64,000 bases of DNA from Scatonaster sp045598705 (GTDB taxonomy: Bacteria; Bacillota; Clostridia; Saccharofermentanales; Saccharofermentanaceae): the NCBI GenBank assembly GCA_045598705.1, contig JAZLMM010000034.1, positions 28,088 to 92,087 on the forward strand, read 5' to 3'. Made by a program: the position numbers and the translations under genes. A model generated the notes under the pieces. The model did no database searches. It was not told the origin of the DNA and saw only the letters and a list, made by a program, of their open reading frames with translations. Each line of letters begins with the position of its first letter. Within the stretch, counting starts at the first letter, position 1. Positions 16,359 to 24,413 of the stretch are shown piece after piece.

Positions 16359-17450
16359 ATGAAACTGGGTATTGTTGGTCTGCCGAACGTCGGCAAAAGC
16401 ACACTTTTCAACGCGATTACCAAAGCAGGGGCCGAATCTGCAAACTATCCCTTCTGTACCATCGAACCGAATGTCGGTGTTGTATCTGTTCCGGATTCCC
16501 GTCTCGACAAACTCGCTGAAATGTACAATCCAGAGAAATACACGCCAGCAGTAATTGAATTTGTTGATATTGCTGGTCTTGTACGTGGCGCCAGCAAAGG
16601 TGAAGGTCTTGGCAATAAGTTCCTTGCAAATATCCGTGAAGTGGATGCAATTGTCCATGTAGTACGCTGTTTTGACGACTCAAACGTCGTACATGTCGAT
16701 GGAGGCGCCAACCCGAAGCGTGACATCGAAACCATTGAACTGGAATTGATCCTGTCCGATATGGAATATATGGAGCGTCGTCTCGATAAGGTCAGAAAGA
16801 TGCTCAAAGGCGGCGACAAGAAATTCCAGGCTGAACTGGATTGCTACGAGAGAATCGCTGCGACACTTGAGCAAGAGAAACCGGCACGCTCACTCACCTT
16901 TGATGACGAAGAGATGGAGTATGTCAAAGACCTCGCGCTTCTCTCTCTGAAGCCGGTTCTGTATGTAGCCAATATTGCTGAAAGCGATATTTCCAATCCT
17001 GAAATCGAATATGTAAAGACAGTACAAGAGATTGCTTCCATCTCCAACGAGGAATGCGTCGTCATTTCCGCCAAGATTGAAGAAGAAATTGCTATGCTTG
17101 ATCCGGAGGAGAAAGCCATGTTCCTCGAAGAGCTTGGACTTTCACAATCTGGTCTGGATAAGATGATCCAGGCAAGTTATAAGCTTCTCGGTCTCATTTC
17201 CTATCTGACAGGCGGACCACAGGAAGTACGCGCTTGGACCATCAAGAACGGAACCAAAGCACCTCAGGCAGCAGGAAAGATTCACTCCGATTTCGAGCGT
17301 GGATTCATTCGTGCAGAAATCGTTGCATTTGATGACCTGATGGCATGTGGCACCTATGCCACCGCGAAGGAAAAAGGACTTGTCCGTTCCGAAGGCAAGG
17401 AATATGTCATGAAGGATGGCGACGTCGTACTCTTCCGTTTCAACGTCTGA
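16359..17450 (+). CDS. ychF: Redox-regulated ATPase/GTPase YchF (Obg superfamily)
   Basis: A 363-residue translation-associated P-loop ATPase. The start is the ATG at 16359 (MKLGIVGLPNVGKST), with GAGG 9 bases upstream; an in-frame TTG at 16344 is not needed. It shows the P-loop GLPNVGKST, the G2 region NYPFCTIEPNVG, the G3 DIAGLVRGASKGEGLGN with its Gly-rich loop, and the C-terminal TGS domain (TWTIKNGTKAPQAAGKIHSDFERGFIRAEIV, ending in KEYVMKDGDVVLFRFNV). It is monocistronic between divergent comM and the convergent radical SAM operon. Confidence 0.97.
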   Translation: MKLGIVGLPNVGKSTLFNAITKAGAESANYPFCTIEPNVGVVSVPDSRLDKLAEMYNPEKYTPAVIEFVDIAGLVRGASKGEGLGNKFLANIREVDAIVHVVRCFDDSNVVHVDGGANPKRDIETIELELILSDMEYMERRLDKVRKMLKGGDKKFQAELDCYERIAATLEQEKPARSLTFDDEEMEYVKDLALLSLKPVLYVANIAESDISNPEIEYVKTVQEIASISNEECVVISAKIEEEIAMLDPEEKAMFLEELGLSQSGLDKMIQASYKLLGLISYLTGGPQEVRAWTIKNGTKAPQAAGKIHSDFERGFIRAEIVAFDDLMACGTYATAKEKGLVRSEGKEYVMKDGDVVLFRFNV

Positions 17451-17461
17451 TCCCTTACATT

Positions 17462-18847
17462 TCACATCAGTGTAAAGGTACCACCCGCTTTTTCTACGGC
17501 GGACTGTACCTGTTTATACCAGCCATTTCTTAAAAACAGGCAGGTATCATTGTCGAGCCCACAGAATCCTGGCTCTGCATGTGCACGACAATTAATCCCG
17601 CAATGTATTCCCCTTTCTGAACACTGTTGACATTGTGAATTATTCGCATATACATCGTCCATGGTAATCTGTGTAGTCTGAAGCCAGATTGAATCCTTCA
17701 ACACATCGGCCAACAACATGTTCCGAATATTCGGGAAAGACTCGTATTCAGGCACCCCCACAAACTCCATACAAGGCAGAACTGTTCCTGTTGCACTGAT
17801 ATACAGAACAGAAGCCGCGGAAGGGCAAGGATGAAGCGGAATCGGTGACGATGGATTTTTGGCAAGTCTTGTTGTAAAGAAGTCCTTCTCTTTTGAATAA
17901 TTGAAATATCCGCCCATATCAATCGAACAAGGTTTTCCCTCCTTAAGAAAGTTCGGGATATATTCAAGTACTGTATCCAAAAACGCCTGATGAGTGAGTG
18001 TTTTTTCCGAATAGTGTTCACACCATGCACCCTTAGCAAGCATAGGAGAAATCTTGATTCGCTCCACACCAAGTGAAGCAAGGCGAAGGACAGTCTCACG
18101 AATCATCGGGACGTTATCTTGAAACAGACACATGGCAGCCGTGATACGCAATCCATAAGCATGCGCGGTTCGAATTGCTTCTTCTGCACAATCCTGCGCA
18201 CCTTCGACACCACGCACCCAGTCGTGCCAACCCACGCCATCGTAACTGATTTGGAAATCAGGACGTTGACCTATACTGAGTATTTTCTCAATCACTTCAG
18301 TTGTCAGCAAAGCGCCGTTCGTATAAATGTCAGAAACTCGAATATTCTTATCTGTACATGCCTGAATCAGTTCATACAAATCATCACGAACGAGCGGTTC
18401 GCCACCGGTCAGCGAAATCTCGCGGATTCCACACTCGGCAAACTGATGAATCAGATTCAGACACTCCTCTGTCGACAGATCCTTAATGGGGTTATCTGTT
18501 GTGAACAGCATGCAGTGACGGCATTGATAATTACACTTTCCGGTAACACTCCAATGAACAGATTCGATTCGCACATGGTCATGATACTGATAGATAGGCT
18601 GATTCCTATCAGGAAATGGACTTCCCGACATTTCGACAGCACCTCGATGCAACATGTTCTGCAGCATTTCCTGCTGTTCCGGATCCAGTTTATCTACATC
18701 AATATCTTCCTGTCCATTCATATGAAGCATAAGATAGAAAGAATTTCTAGGCAGAAAAAGAACCTTGTTTGTCGTCAAGTCGAGCATACCGGTGGGCATT
18801 TTTCTCCAGCCTACCAGCTGATACCGTTCCGTTATTTGATAAAACAT
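17462..18847 (-). CDS. Radical SAM/SPASM peptide maturase, second paralogue of the RiPP locus
   Basis: A 461-residue enzyme. An N-terminal region of about 95 residues (YQLVGWRKMPTG, FLPRNSFYLMLHMNGQEDI) may be a peptide-recognition domain. The radical SAM cluster is C105-x3-C109-x2-C112 and GGEP is at 148-151. The C-terminal SPASM domain has CPSAA...G-x4-C, CQQC, CGINC and a last Cys near FCGLDNDTC, enough for two auxiliary iron-sulfur clusters. Its start overlaps the upstream paralogue by 16 bases, with GAGGTG 8 bases before the ATG. Such enzymes install thioether or carbon-carbon crosslinks in peptides; here the substrate is inferred to be the 20329-20595 precursor. The chemistry cannot be read from sequence. 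Confidence 0.88.
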   Translation of the reverse strand: MFYQITERYQLVGWRKMPTGMLDLTTNKVLFLPRNSFYLMLHMNGQEDIDVDKLDPEQQEMLQNMLHRGAVEMSGSPFPDRNQPIYQYHDHVRIESVHWSVTGKCNYQCRHCMLFTTDNPIKDLSTEECLNLIHQFAECGIREISLTGGEPLVRDDLYELIQACTDKNIRVSDIYTNGALLTTEVIEKILSIGQRPDFQISYDGVGWHDWVRGVEGAQDCAEEAIRTAHAYGLRITAAMCLFQDNVPMIRETVLRLASLGVERIKISPMLAKGAWCEHYSEKTLTHQAFLDTVLEYIPNFLKEGKPCSIDMGGYFNYSKEKDFFTTRLAKNPSSPIPLHPCPSAASVLYISATGTVLPCMEFVGVPEYESFPNIRNMLLADVLKDSIWLQTTQITMDDVYANNSQCQQCSERGIHCGINCRAHAEPGFCGLDNDTCLFLRNGWYKQVQSAVEKAGGTFTLM

Positions 18848-20238
18848 GAATAGAACACCTCACTATTCAGATGATGTTTATCTAACGCATCACGAATCGT
18901 CTGATCGATTCTCCGATAGTATCCACCTTTCAGAAATGCACAGTTCCACTTATCCAAACCAAGATACTCATCCGTAGCACATGCACGGCAGCCTGTCGTA
19001 CAGACATCCCGTTCACTACATTCACGGCATTCTTCATGCATGTCGAAAAATTCGTTTTTCCTCGTGCGTGTCATCTTACGATAATGAGAGTCAGACATAA
19101 TATCTGCCAAAGGCGTTTCCAGTACGTTCGGGAAAAGCGCCTGAAAATCGCAGCCACCCAATGTCATGCATGGCAGAACTCTTCCTGTTGGCCCGATATA
19201 AGGCGTCACCACAGTCTTTTTACAGAGGTAACCATCCTGACGGCAGTTCCGAGCATAGGGAATCGTACAGAATTTCTGTTCTCGGTCATACTGGAACATA
19301 TTATCAACGACAACACTGGCTGGCATACCCGAAGCAAAGAAAGCTTCCAGAAACTCAACCAGTGCCTCAACAGCCTCCTCCATGCTCATCGATTCCGAGG
19401 CGTGTTCGTCTGCCCACATTCCATTCGGGAGCATAAACTTTACCCTCAATCTGGAAACGCCACATGTTGAAAGATAACGTAGTGTTTCAAATATCTCATG
19501 TTGATTCTTTCGATGCACACACATTGCCGCATATACATCATTTCCGTGTGCCTTACAAAGCGAAATTGCCTGAAGGGCCGCGTCTCTTGCACCAGGTACA
19601 CCTCGAAGCCAATCGTGATAGGTCCAGCCGTCATAACTGATATGAAAACGAGGCTTCTGTCCCCGTCGTTCTAGTTCAGTAAGAAGATACTCGTCAACCA
19701 GTGCACCATTTGTATAGATTGAGTGTACCTGAATATCATGGGCAATGATTTCATCTATAAGTTCCAGGAAATCGCTGCGTACAAGAGGTTCGCCCCCTGT
19801 CAATGCGATATGCCGCACACCTGCGTCCTGCAAACTTTGTATGATTCTTCTGCACTCATCCTTGCTGGCTTCCGGGAACTTAGCTTGAGGCGCATACATA
19901 TAGCAGTGTTTGCATCGATAATTACATTTGCCGGTAATCGCCCAATGCACATATGCGATATAAGTCCGGTCGATATAGTGATACTTTTGTAAAGGAGAAA
20001 TCGGATCATCCTCTGCACAAGAACGAATAATCTTTCTGGATATCAGATGATTGATTATTTCCCGCTCCCGTTCGCTCAAATTCTCCTCATGAATATCTTC
20101 CATACCGTCCATATGTAACAGAAGTCGATACTGTTCCGATGGAAGAAAAACGGTTTCACCCGAATCAGAATCATACAATCCGGTAGGAAGACCTCTCCAG
20201 CCCTCTAATCGATATGTCTCATACAGACGATACTTCAT
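18832..20238 (-). CDS. Radical SAM/SPASM peptide maturase, first paralogue of the RiPP locus
   Basis: A 468-residue paralogue of its downstream neighbour, with the same layout and the same positions of key residues. The N-terminus carries YRLEGWRGLPTG and FLPSEQYRLLLHMDGMEDI, the cluster motif is C105-x3-C109-x2-C112 and GGEP is at 149-152. A SPASM domain follows with CRECSERDVCTTGC and a last Cys in GLDKWNC. AGGAG lies 7 bases before the ATG. It begins 90 bases after the precursor gene, behind a hairpin at 20265-20296. The shared N-terminal domain suggests both enzymes recognise the same leader peptide. Confidence 0.88.
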   Translation of the reverse strand: MKYRLYETYRLEGWRGLPTGLYDSDSGETVFLPSEQYRLLLHMDGMEDIHEENLSEREREIINHLISRKIIRSCAEDDPISPLQKYHYIDRTYIAYVHWAITGKCNYRCKHCYMYAPQAKFPEASKDECRRIIQSLQDAGVRHIALTGGEPLVRSDFLELIDEIIAHDIQVHSIYTNGALVDEYLLTELERRGQKPRFHISYDGWTYHDWLRGVPGARDAALQAISLCKAHGNDVYAAMCVHRKNQHEIFETLRYLSTCGVSRLRVKFMLPNGMWADEHASESMSMEEAVEALVEFLEAFFASGMPASVVVDNMFQYDREQKFCTIPYARNCRQDGYLCKKTVVTPYIGPTGRVLPCMTLGGCDFQALFPNVLETPLADIMSDSHYRKMTRTRKNEFFDMHEECRECSERDVCTTGCRACATDEYLGLDKWNCAFLKGGYYRRIDQTIRDALDKHHLNSEVFYSCFIK

Positions 20239-20264
20239 AACATTTCTCCTGTTTTTCCATGTAA

Positions 20265-20296
20265 AAAGAAATGCATCCGTGTGAATGCATTTCTTT
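20265..20296 (-). terminator. Hairpin with T-run between RiPP precursor and maturase genes (probable attenuator)
   Basis: A perfect 12-bp stem (20265-20276 with 20285-20296) and 8-base loop; the minus-strand RNA continues into a U-run. It is placed inside the operon, after the precursor and before the first maturase, where partial termination would give more precursor than enzyme mRNA. Confidence 0.7.
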
Positions 20297-20328
20297 CAAA
20301 ATATCAACAATCAAAGAATAGCTGTCCA

Positions 20329-20595
20329 TTACAGATCTTTATCCGAATGACATGATGCCTTGCCACAGCCATAAGGGCCCGTTCCGCAACCACCGGAAAC
20401 AGAATCCAATTCTTCTGCACTTAATTCGTCACTTCCGACAACATATTCTGCAACATCACCTTCAGTAACTTCAATTCCAGCTTCTTGACACTTAGCAAGA
20501 ATACCCGGAATATCGCGAGAAGAAACCATAGCAAGAAACTCTTTGTCTTGACCTAATTTGTTGATAATTTCATTCTTAAGTTCTAGATTAAGCAT
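20329..20595 (-). CDS. Nif11-like RiPP precursor peptide with three-cysteine core
   Basis: An 88-residue peptide. Residues 1-69 resemble Nif11-type leader peptides: amphipathic helical sequence, an AGIEVTEGDV segment and the acidic ELSAEELDSVSGG ending in a double-glycine site (Gly68-Gly69). The predicted core is the last 19 residues, rich in Gly and with Cys70, Cys77 and Cys82; an additional Cys36 is in the leader. A strong Shine-Dalgarno AGGAGGTG lies 7 bases before the ATG. Two radical SAM/SPASM enzymes follow directly, which supports Cys crosslinking such as a sactipeptide or ranthipeptide. The product class and activity are unknown, and no peptidase-transporter gene is adjacent. Confidence 0.85.
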   Translation of the reverse strand: MLNLELKNEIINKLGQDKEFLAMVSSRDIPGILAKCQEAGIEVTEGDVAEYVVGSDELSAEELDSVSGGCGTGPYGCGKASCHSDKDL

Positions 20596-20625
20596 ATTTC
20601 TGCACCTCCTGATAATATTGTTGCA

Positions 20626-20653
20626 AACATATCATGCTTTATCAATGATTCAA
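20626..20653 (-). promoter_or_regulatory. Candidate promoter of the RiPP operon
   Basis: Minus strand TTGAAT (20648-20653), a 16-base spacer and TATGTT (20626-20631), ending about 30 bases before the precursor ATG. The match is modest; read-through from the coaE operon is an alternative. Confidence 0.4.
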
Positions 20654-20674
20654 AAATGAACAAACAGAAAATTT

Positions 20675-20989
20675 CTACTTCTTGTCCGTTTCTTTCTCTT
20701 TAGCATTCGTTTCCACTTCAGCAAATTTCTTATTCGCCCAAATCAGCAGTGCGGCTGAAAACAGGAATACTGTCGTCACAAGAAGATTACACAGCACGAA
20801 AAACAATGTGGGCAGGCTTTTTCGTAACAAAGCAAGCAGTAGCGTCAACACAGTTCCGGAGATATAGACGGCACTACAGGCACGCATATACAATGTCAAA
20901 GGGCGTTTCTTAACCACTACGATTGACAGCACCAGCGCAAGAATAGACAAGCCCAAGAAACATAAGGAAAGAATGATACCCGGCGTCAT
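20675..20989 (-). CDS. Small hydrophobic membrane protein of unknown function
   Basis: A 104-residue protein with about three membrane helices (about 5-27, 38-59 and 63-85) and a charged Lys/Glu tail. Its ATG overlaps the coaE stop by 4 bases, so it is cotranslated with polA-coaE. It is also the gene just upstream (79 bases) of the RiPP precursor. I recognise no family. An immunity or export role for the RiPP is conceivable but nothing in the sequence shows it. Confidence 0.6.
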   Translation of the reverse strand: MTPGIILSLCFLGLSILALVLSIVVVKKRPLTLYMRACSAVYISGTVLTLLLALLRKSLPTLFFVLCNLLVTTVFLFSAALLIWANKKFAEVETNAKEKETDKK

Positions 20990-21594
20990 AGACGGATTCC
21001 CCTTTCATTCAGCTCTTGTTTCACAGCTTCATCGATTTTCCCATAGAGTTCATCAATCGTTCCATCATTTACCAGAATCACATCACCCAGTTCCTCATAT
21101 TCTTCACGGGTCATCTGCATGGCCATACGTCTTCTGGCATCGTCACGTTCAAGTCCACGAAGCACAAGACGGTCCAGCCGGATTTCATCGTCGGCACTAA
21201 CGACCCATATTTGATTGCATACATCTACAAATCCGTGTTTTACCGGAATCGGTACATCCAGGACAATCAGTTTCACTTTCTTCTCTGCCGCTTTCGCAAT
21301 TTCTTCTGCAATCGTGGACAGCACATACTTATGCACGATGGCCGACAACTGATCCAGTTTCTTCTTCTCGGTAAAAACCAGAGAAGCCACATAACTGCGG
21401 TTCAGGCTTCCACGTGCGTTGATGGCACGGTTACCAAGAAGTTCAGCAATTTCAGGCAATGCCACACCATTGACATCCGTCACCTGTCGAGAAATTTCAT
21501 CCGCGTCCAGCACCTGCACGCCTCGGTCTCTAAAATATCCGGATACCGTGCTTTTGCCGGTTCCAATTCCACCTGTAATCCCTAAAACAAACAT
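20986..21594 (-). CDS. coaE: Dephospho-CoA kinase
   Basis: Last step of coenzyme A synthesis: phosphorylation of the ribose 3'-OH of dephospho-CoA. The P-loop GITGGIGTGKST follows directly after the start MFVLG. I choose the ATG at 21594, which has AGGGAG about 8 bases upstream; the GTG at 21621 directly abuts the polA stop without a good site. DADEISRQV and VLDVPIPVKHGFVDVCNQIWVV are family landmarks. The 202-residue length is normal. polA-coaE order is common in Bacillota. Confidence 0.95.
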   Translation of the reverse strand: MFVLGITGGIGTGKSTVSGYFRDRGVQVLDADEISRQVTDVNGVALPEIAELLGNRAINARGSLNRSYVASLVFTEKKKLDQLSAIVHKYVLSTIAEEIAKAAEKKVKLIVLDVPIPVKHGFVDVCNQIWVVSADDEIRLDRLVLRGLERDDARRRMAMQMTREEYEELGDVILVNDGTIDELYGKIDEAVKQELNERGIRL

Positions 21595-21621
21595 CTTGTT
21601 CTCCCTATCCAGTAAAATCAC

Positions 21622-24399
21622 TTAATGTGCTTCTGCCCAGGTCTTTCCGATCTGTGCTTCAGCCAGAAGCGGAACATCCAGAAGCACCACATTCTCCATG
21701 GCTTCCTGAAGTACTTTTGCCGCTTCTTCCGCAACATCTTCCCTCGCCTCCACGATCAATTCGTCGTGGACCTGCAGGATCAGTTCCGCATCAAGGCCTT
21801 TTTCTTTCAATGCAGAAAAAGCCTTGTTCATTGCAAGTTTGATGATATCCGCAGCGGTACCCTGGATTGGCGTATTCATTGCCGCACGTTCGCCAAAACT
21901 ACGGATATTGTAATTTGCAGATGTCAGTTCCTTCAGGATCCTGCGTCGGCCGAACAAAGTGGACACATATCCCTTTTCTTTACCTTCCTGCTTGAATCCA
22001 TCCAGACACGGCTTGATCGTCGGGAACTGGCGATAATACTCTTCAATGTAACGTCGCGCTTCGTAGACGCTGATGCCAAGATCCTGAGAAAGACCGTAAT
22101 CGCTGATACCATATACAATACTGAAATTAACTCGTTTTGCCGCAGCGCGCATACCGTGATCGATCATTTCCGGCGGAAGTCCAAATATACCACATGCTGT
22201 CTTGCTATGTATATCGATACCCTCCCGGAAAGCACTGATCATTTCTTCATCGTGAGCTATGGAGGCAAGAAGTCGCAATTCAATCTGTGAGTAATCCGCA
22301 TCGATCAGCACATAGCCTTCCTTTGCCACAAAAGTCTTACGGATCAAGGATCCCAGGTCCGTACGGATCGGGATATTCTGAAGATTCGGTTCGGATGAAG
22401 ACAATCTTCCGGTATTGGTCATGGCCTGACTGAAAGTCGTATGCACACGTCCATCCTTCTCAGAAATACTCTTTCGAAGTCCCATAACAAACGTTGAATC
22501 CAGTTTCTGAATCTGACGATACTCAAGGATCTTGTCTACGATTGGATGCTTGTCACGGATCTTCTCTAACTCCTCTGAATTCGTGGAATATCCGCCACTG
22601 GCCAATTTCTTTCCCGAAGGAAGGCCTAACTTCTCAAAGAGTATTTTTCCTAGTTGTTTCGGCGAAAGAATGGTAAATACCTCACCCGCCTCGTTATAAA
22701 TCTCCTGCTCCAGTTCACCGACCTTCGCATCGAATTCCTTATGCAATTCATCGATCTGTTGGCAATCGACCAGTACGCCTCTTCTCTCCATACGGTCGAG
22801 CACCATCACCAGTGGCATCTCGATCTCATAGATCAACTGCTCGATATGCTGGTTCGCAATCTCATTTTTCTGATAGAAGGAAATCAATCGGACAAGTAAA
22901 AGACGATAGGCAAAGTCTGTAAAATCACTTGCCTCCAGTGTTTTTGCCGTTGTTTCACCCATACCGTCAATCAGCGAGAACAGATCCTGCTGTCGGTTAT
23001 TCTTCCCTTTCGTATCCTCTGCATGTTCCTGATATCCTTCCAGTACCGGGAATGGTCTCTTAGAGGAATGTTCCACAAGCATTTCGAAAGATGGGGTTGC
23101 ACCTTCGATATAATTCAATACATAGGCTGCAATTTCCACATCGAACACATAATCAAAAGGCAGCGGCTCCGCCCATGCCTTAAAGTGATCCTTGATCTGA
23201 TAACCGATCGGTGCTTTTTCCGAAGAAACACCAAATTCATTCTTTTTCAAAGCATCCAGAATCAGACAGATGGACTCAGTCTCAGTCCACACATAGACCT
23301 GATCCACAGCAATGGTAAGTCCCAGTGCCAGTGTGGGCTCAGAAGTCATATCCATAGCTATGACTTGCTTGTCATGGATTGCGGTTTCTATCGCATGCGT
23401 GACAGATGAAACATCCACATTCAGAAGGATTTCAGGGCGTTTACCAGAAAGCTTCGGATATGTCTTCTCTTCTTCTGACTCTTCCACCTCAATCGTCGCA
23501 GACTGAACCGAAGTCTCGTCGACCTTCCACTTCTTCAGTTGGCTACGGAATCCATACTTATAGAAGCAGGCAGCGGTTTTCTCCATATCCAGTGGTTTGC
23601 ATATCAGCAGATCCAGCGTAATGTTCAGCTCTGCATCAGTAACGATTTTTGAGAGCATGAGCGAAAGATACGCCATCTCTTTATCCGTCTCCAGTTTCTC
23701 ACGAAGTTTCGGAGACAATTCTTCAAGATGCTCGTAAATGCCATCCAGCGTCTTGTACTTACGTACCAGGTCCATGGCACCTTTCTCACCAATGCCCCGT
23801 ACTCCTGGGATATTATCGGAACTGTCGCCCATCAGTGCTTTGGCTGTTACAAAGTCGCAGGACGGTATACCGTATCGTTCTGTAAAAAGTGCTTCATCGT
23901 AGTAATCTGTGCTGCTTCCGTCTTTTTTGGTAACAGGCATGACGATTTTTGTATGTTCATCGATCAACTGGAAATCATCTTTATCACCACTAAGGATAAA
24001 GACGTCGAAGCCTTCTTTCACAGCCATAGTCTTCAAGGTACCAATCAGGTCATCTGCTTCTAGCCCCGCCTGTTCATATCTTGGAAAACCCATAGCATCC
24101 AGTACTTCTTTCAGGACCGGCATCTGAGCTGCCAGATCATCTGGCATACCTTTACGCGTACCTTTATAGCCATCGTAGGCTTGATGACGGAATGTCGGTG
24201 CCTTCAGATCAAAAAGCGTACAGGTGTGGGTCGGAACGACCTCTTCCATGTACTTGGAGAGCGTATTGAGATAGACATTCACCGCACCAGTCGGTGTGCC
24301 ATCCGGAGCAGTCAGATTGTTTCTTCCGGCCGTTGCGTAGTAAGACCGGTTGATGATACTGTTTCCATCTACAAGAAGCAATCTCTTGTTCTCAGACAT
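21622..24399 (-). CDS. polA: DNA polymerase I
   Basis: A 925-residue family A polymerase. The N-terminal 5'-nuclease domain (LLLVDGNSIINRSYYA, GLEADDLIGT, DKDDFQL, MGDSSDNIPGVRGIGEKGA) is intact. The central 3'-5' exonuclease-like domain has lost its DxE motif, reading MDMTSE at the expected place, so proofreading is probably absent as in Bacillus relatives. The polymerase domain has motif A DADYSQIELRLLA, motif B RRAAKRVNFSIVYG (Arg-Ala-Ala-Lys form) and motif C QVHDELIVEA. coaE follows 27 bases downstream. Confidence 0.97.
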   Translation of the reverse strand: MSENKRLLLVDGNSIINRSYYATAGRNNLTAPDGTPTGAVNVYLNTLSKYMEEVVPTHTCTLFDLKAPTFRHQAYDGYKGTRKGMPDDLAAQMPVLKEVLDAMGFPRYEQAGLEADDLIGTLKTMAVKEGFDVFILSGDKDDFQLIDEHTKIVMPVTKKDGSSTDYYDEALFTERYGIPSCDFVTAKALMGDSSDNIPGVRGIGEKGAMDLVRKYKTLDGIYEHLEELSPKLREKLETDKEMAYLSLMLSKIVTDAELNITLDLLICKPLDMEKTAACFYKYGFRSQLKKWKVDETSVQSATIEVEESEEEKTYPKLSGKRPEILLNVDVSSVTHAIETAIHDKQVIAMDMTSEPTLALGLTIAVDQVYVWTETESICLILDALKKNEFGVSSEKAPIGYQIKDHFKAWAEPLPFDYVFDVEIAAYVLNYIEGATPSFEMLVEHSSKRPFPVLEGYQEHAEDTKGKNNRQQDLFSLIDGMGETTAKTLEASDFTDFAYRLLLVRLISFYQKNEIANQHIEQLIYEIEMPLVMVLDRMERRGVLVDCQQIDELHKEFDAKVGELEQEIYNEAGEVFTILSPKQLGKILFEKLGLPSGKKLASGGYSTNSEELEKIRDKHPIVDKILEYRQIQKLDSTFVMGLRKSISEKDGRVHTTFSQAMTNTGRLSSSEPNLQNIPIRTDLGSLIRKTFVAKEGYVLIDADYSQIELRLLASIAHDEEMISAFREGIDIHSKTACGIFGLPPEMIDHGMRAAAKRVNFSIVYGISDYGLSQDLGISVYEARRYIEEYYRQFPTIKPCLDGFKQEGKEKGYVSTLFGRRRILKELTSANYNIRSFGERAAMNTPIQGTAADIIKLAMNKAFSALKEKGLDAELILQVHDELIVEAREDVAEEAAKVLQEAMENVVLLDVPLLAEAQIGKTWAEAH

Positions 24400-24413
24400 A
24401 ATCTATTCTCCAA

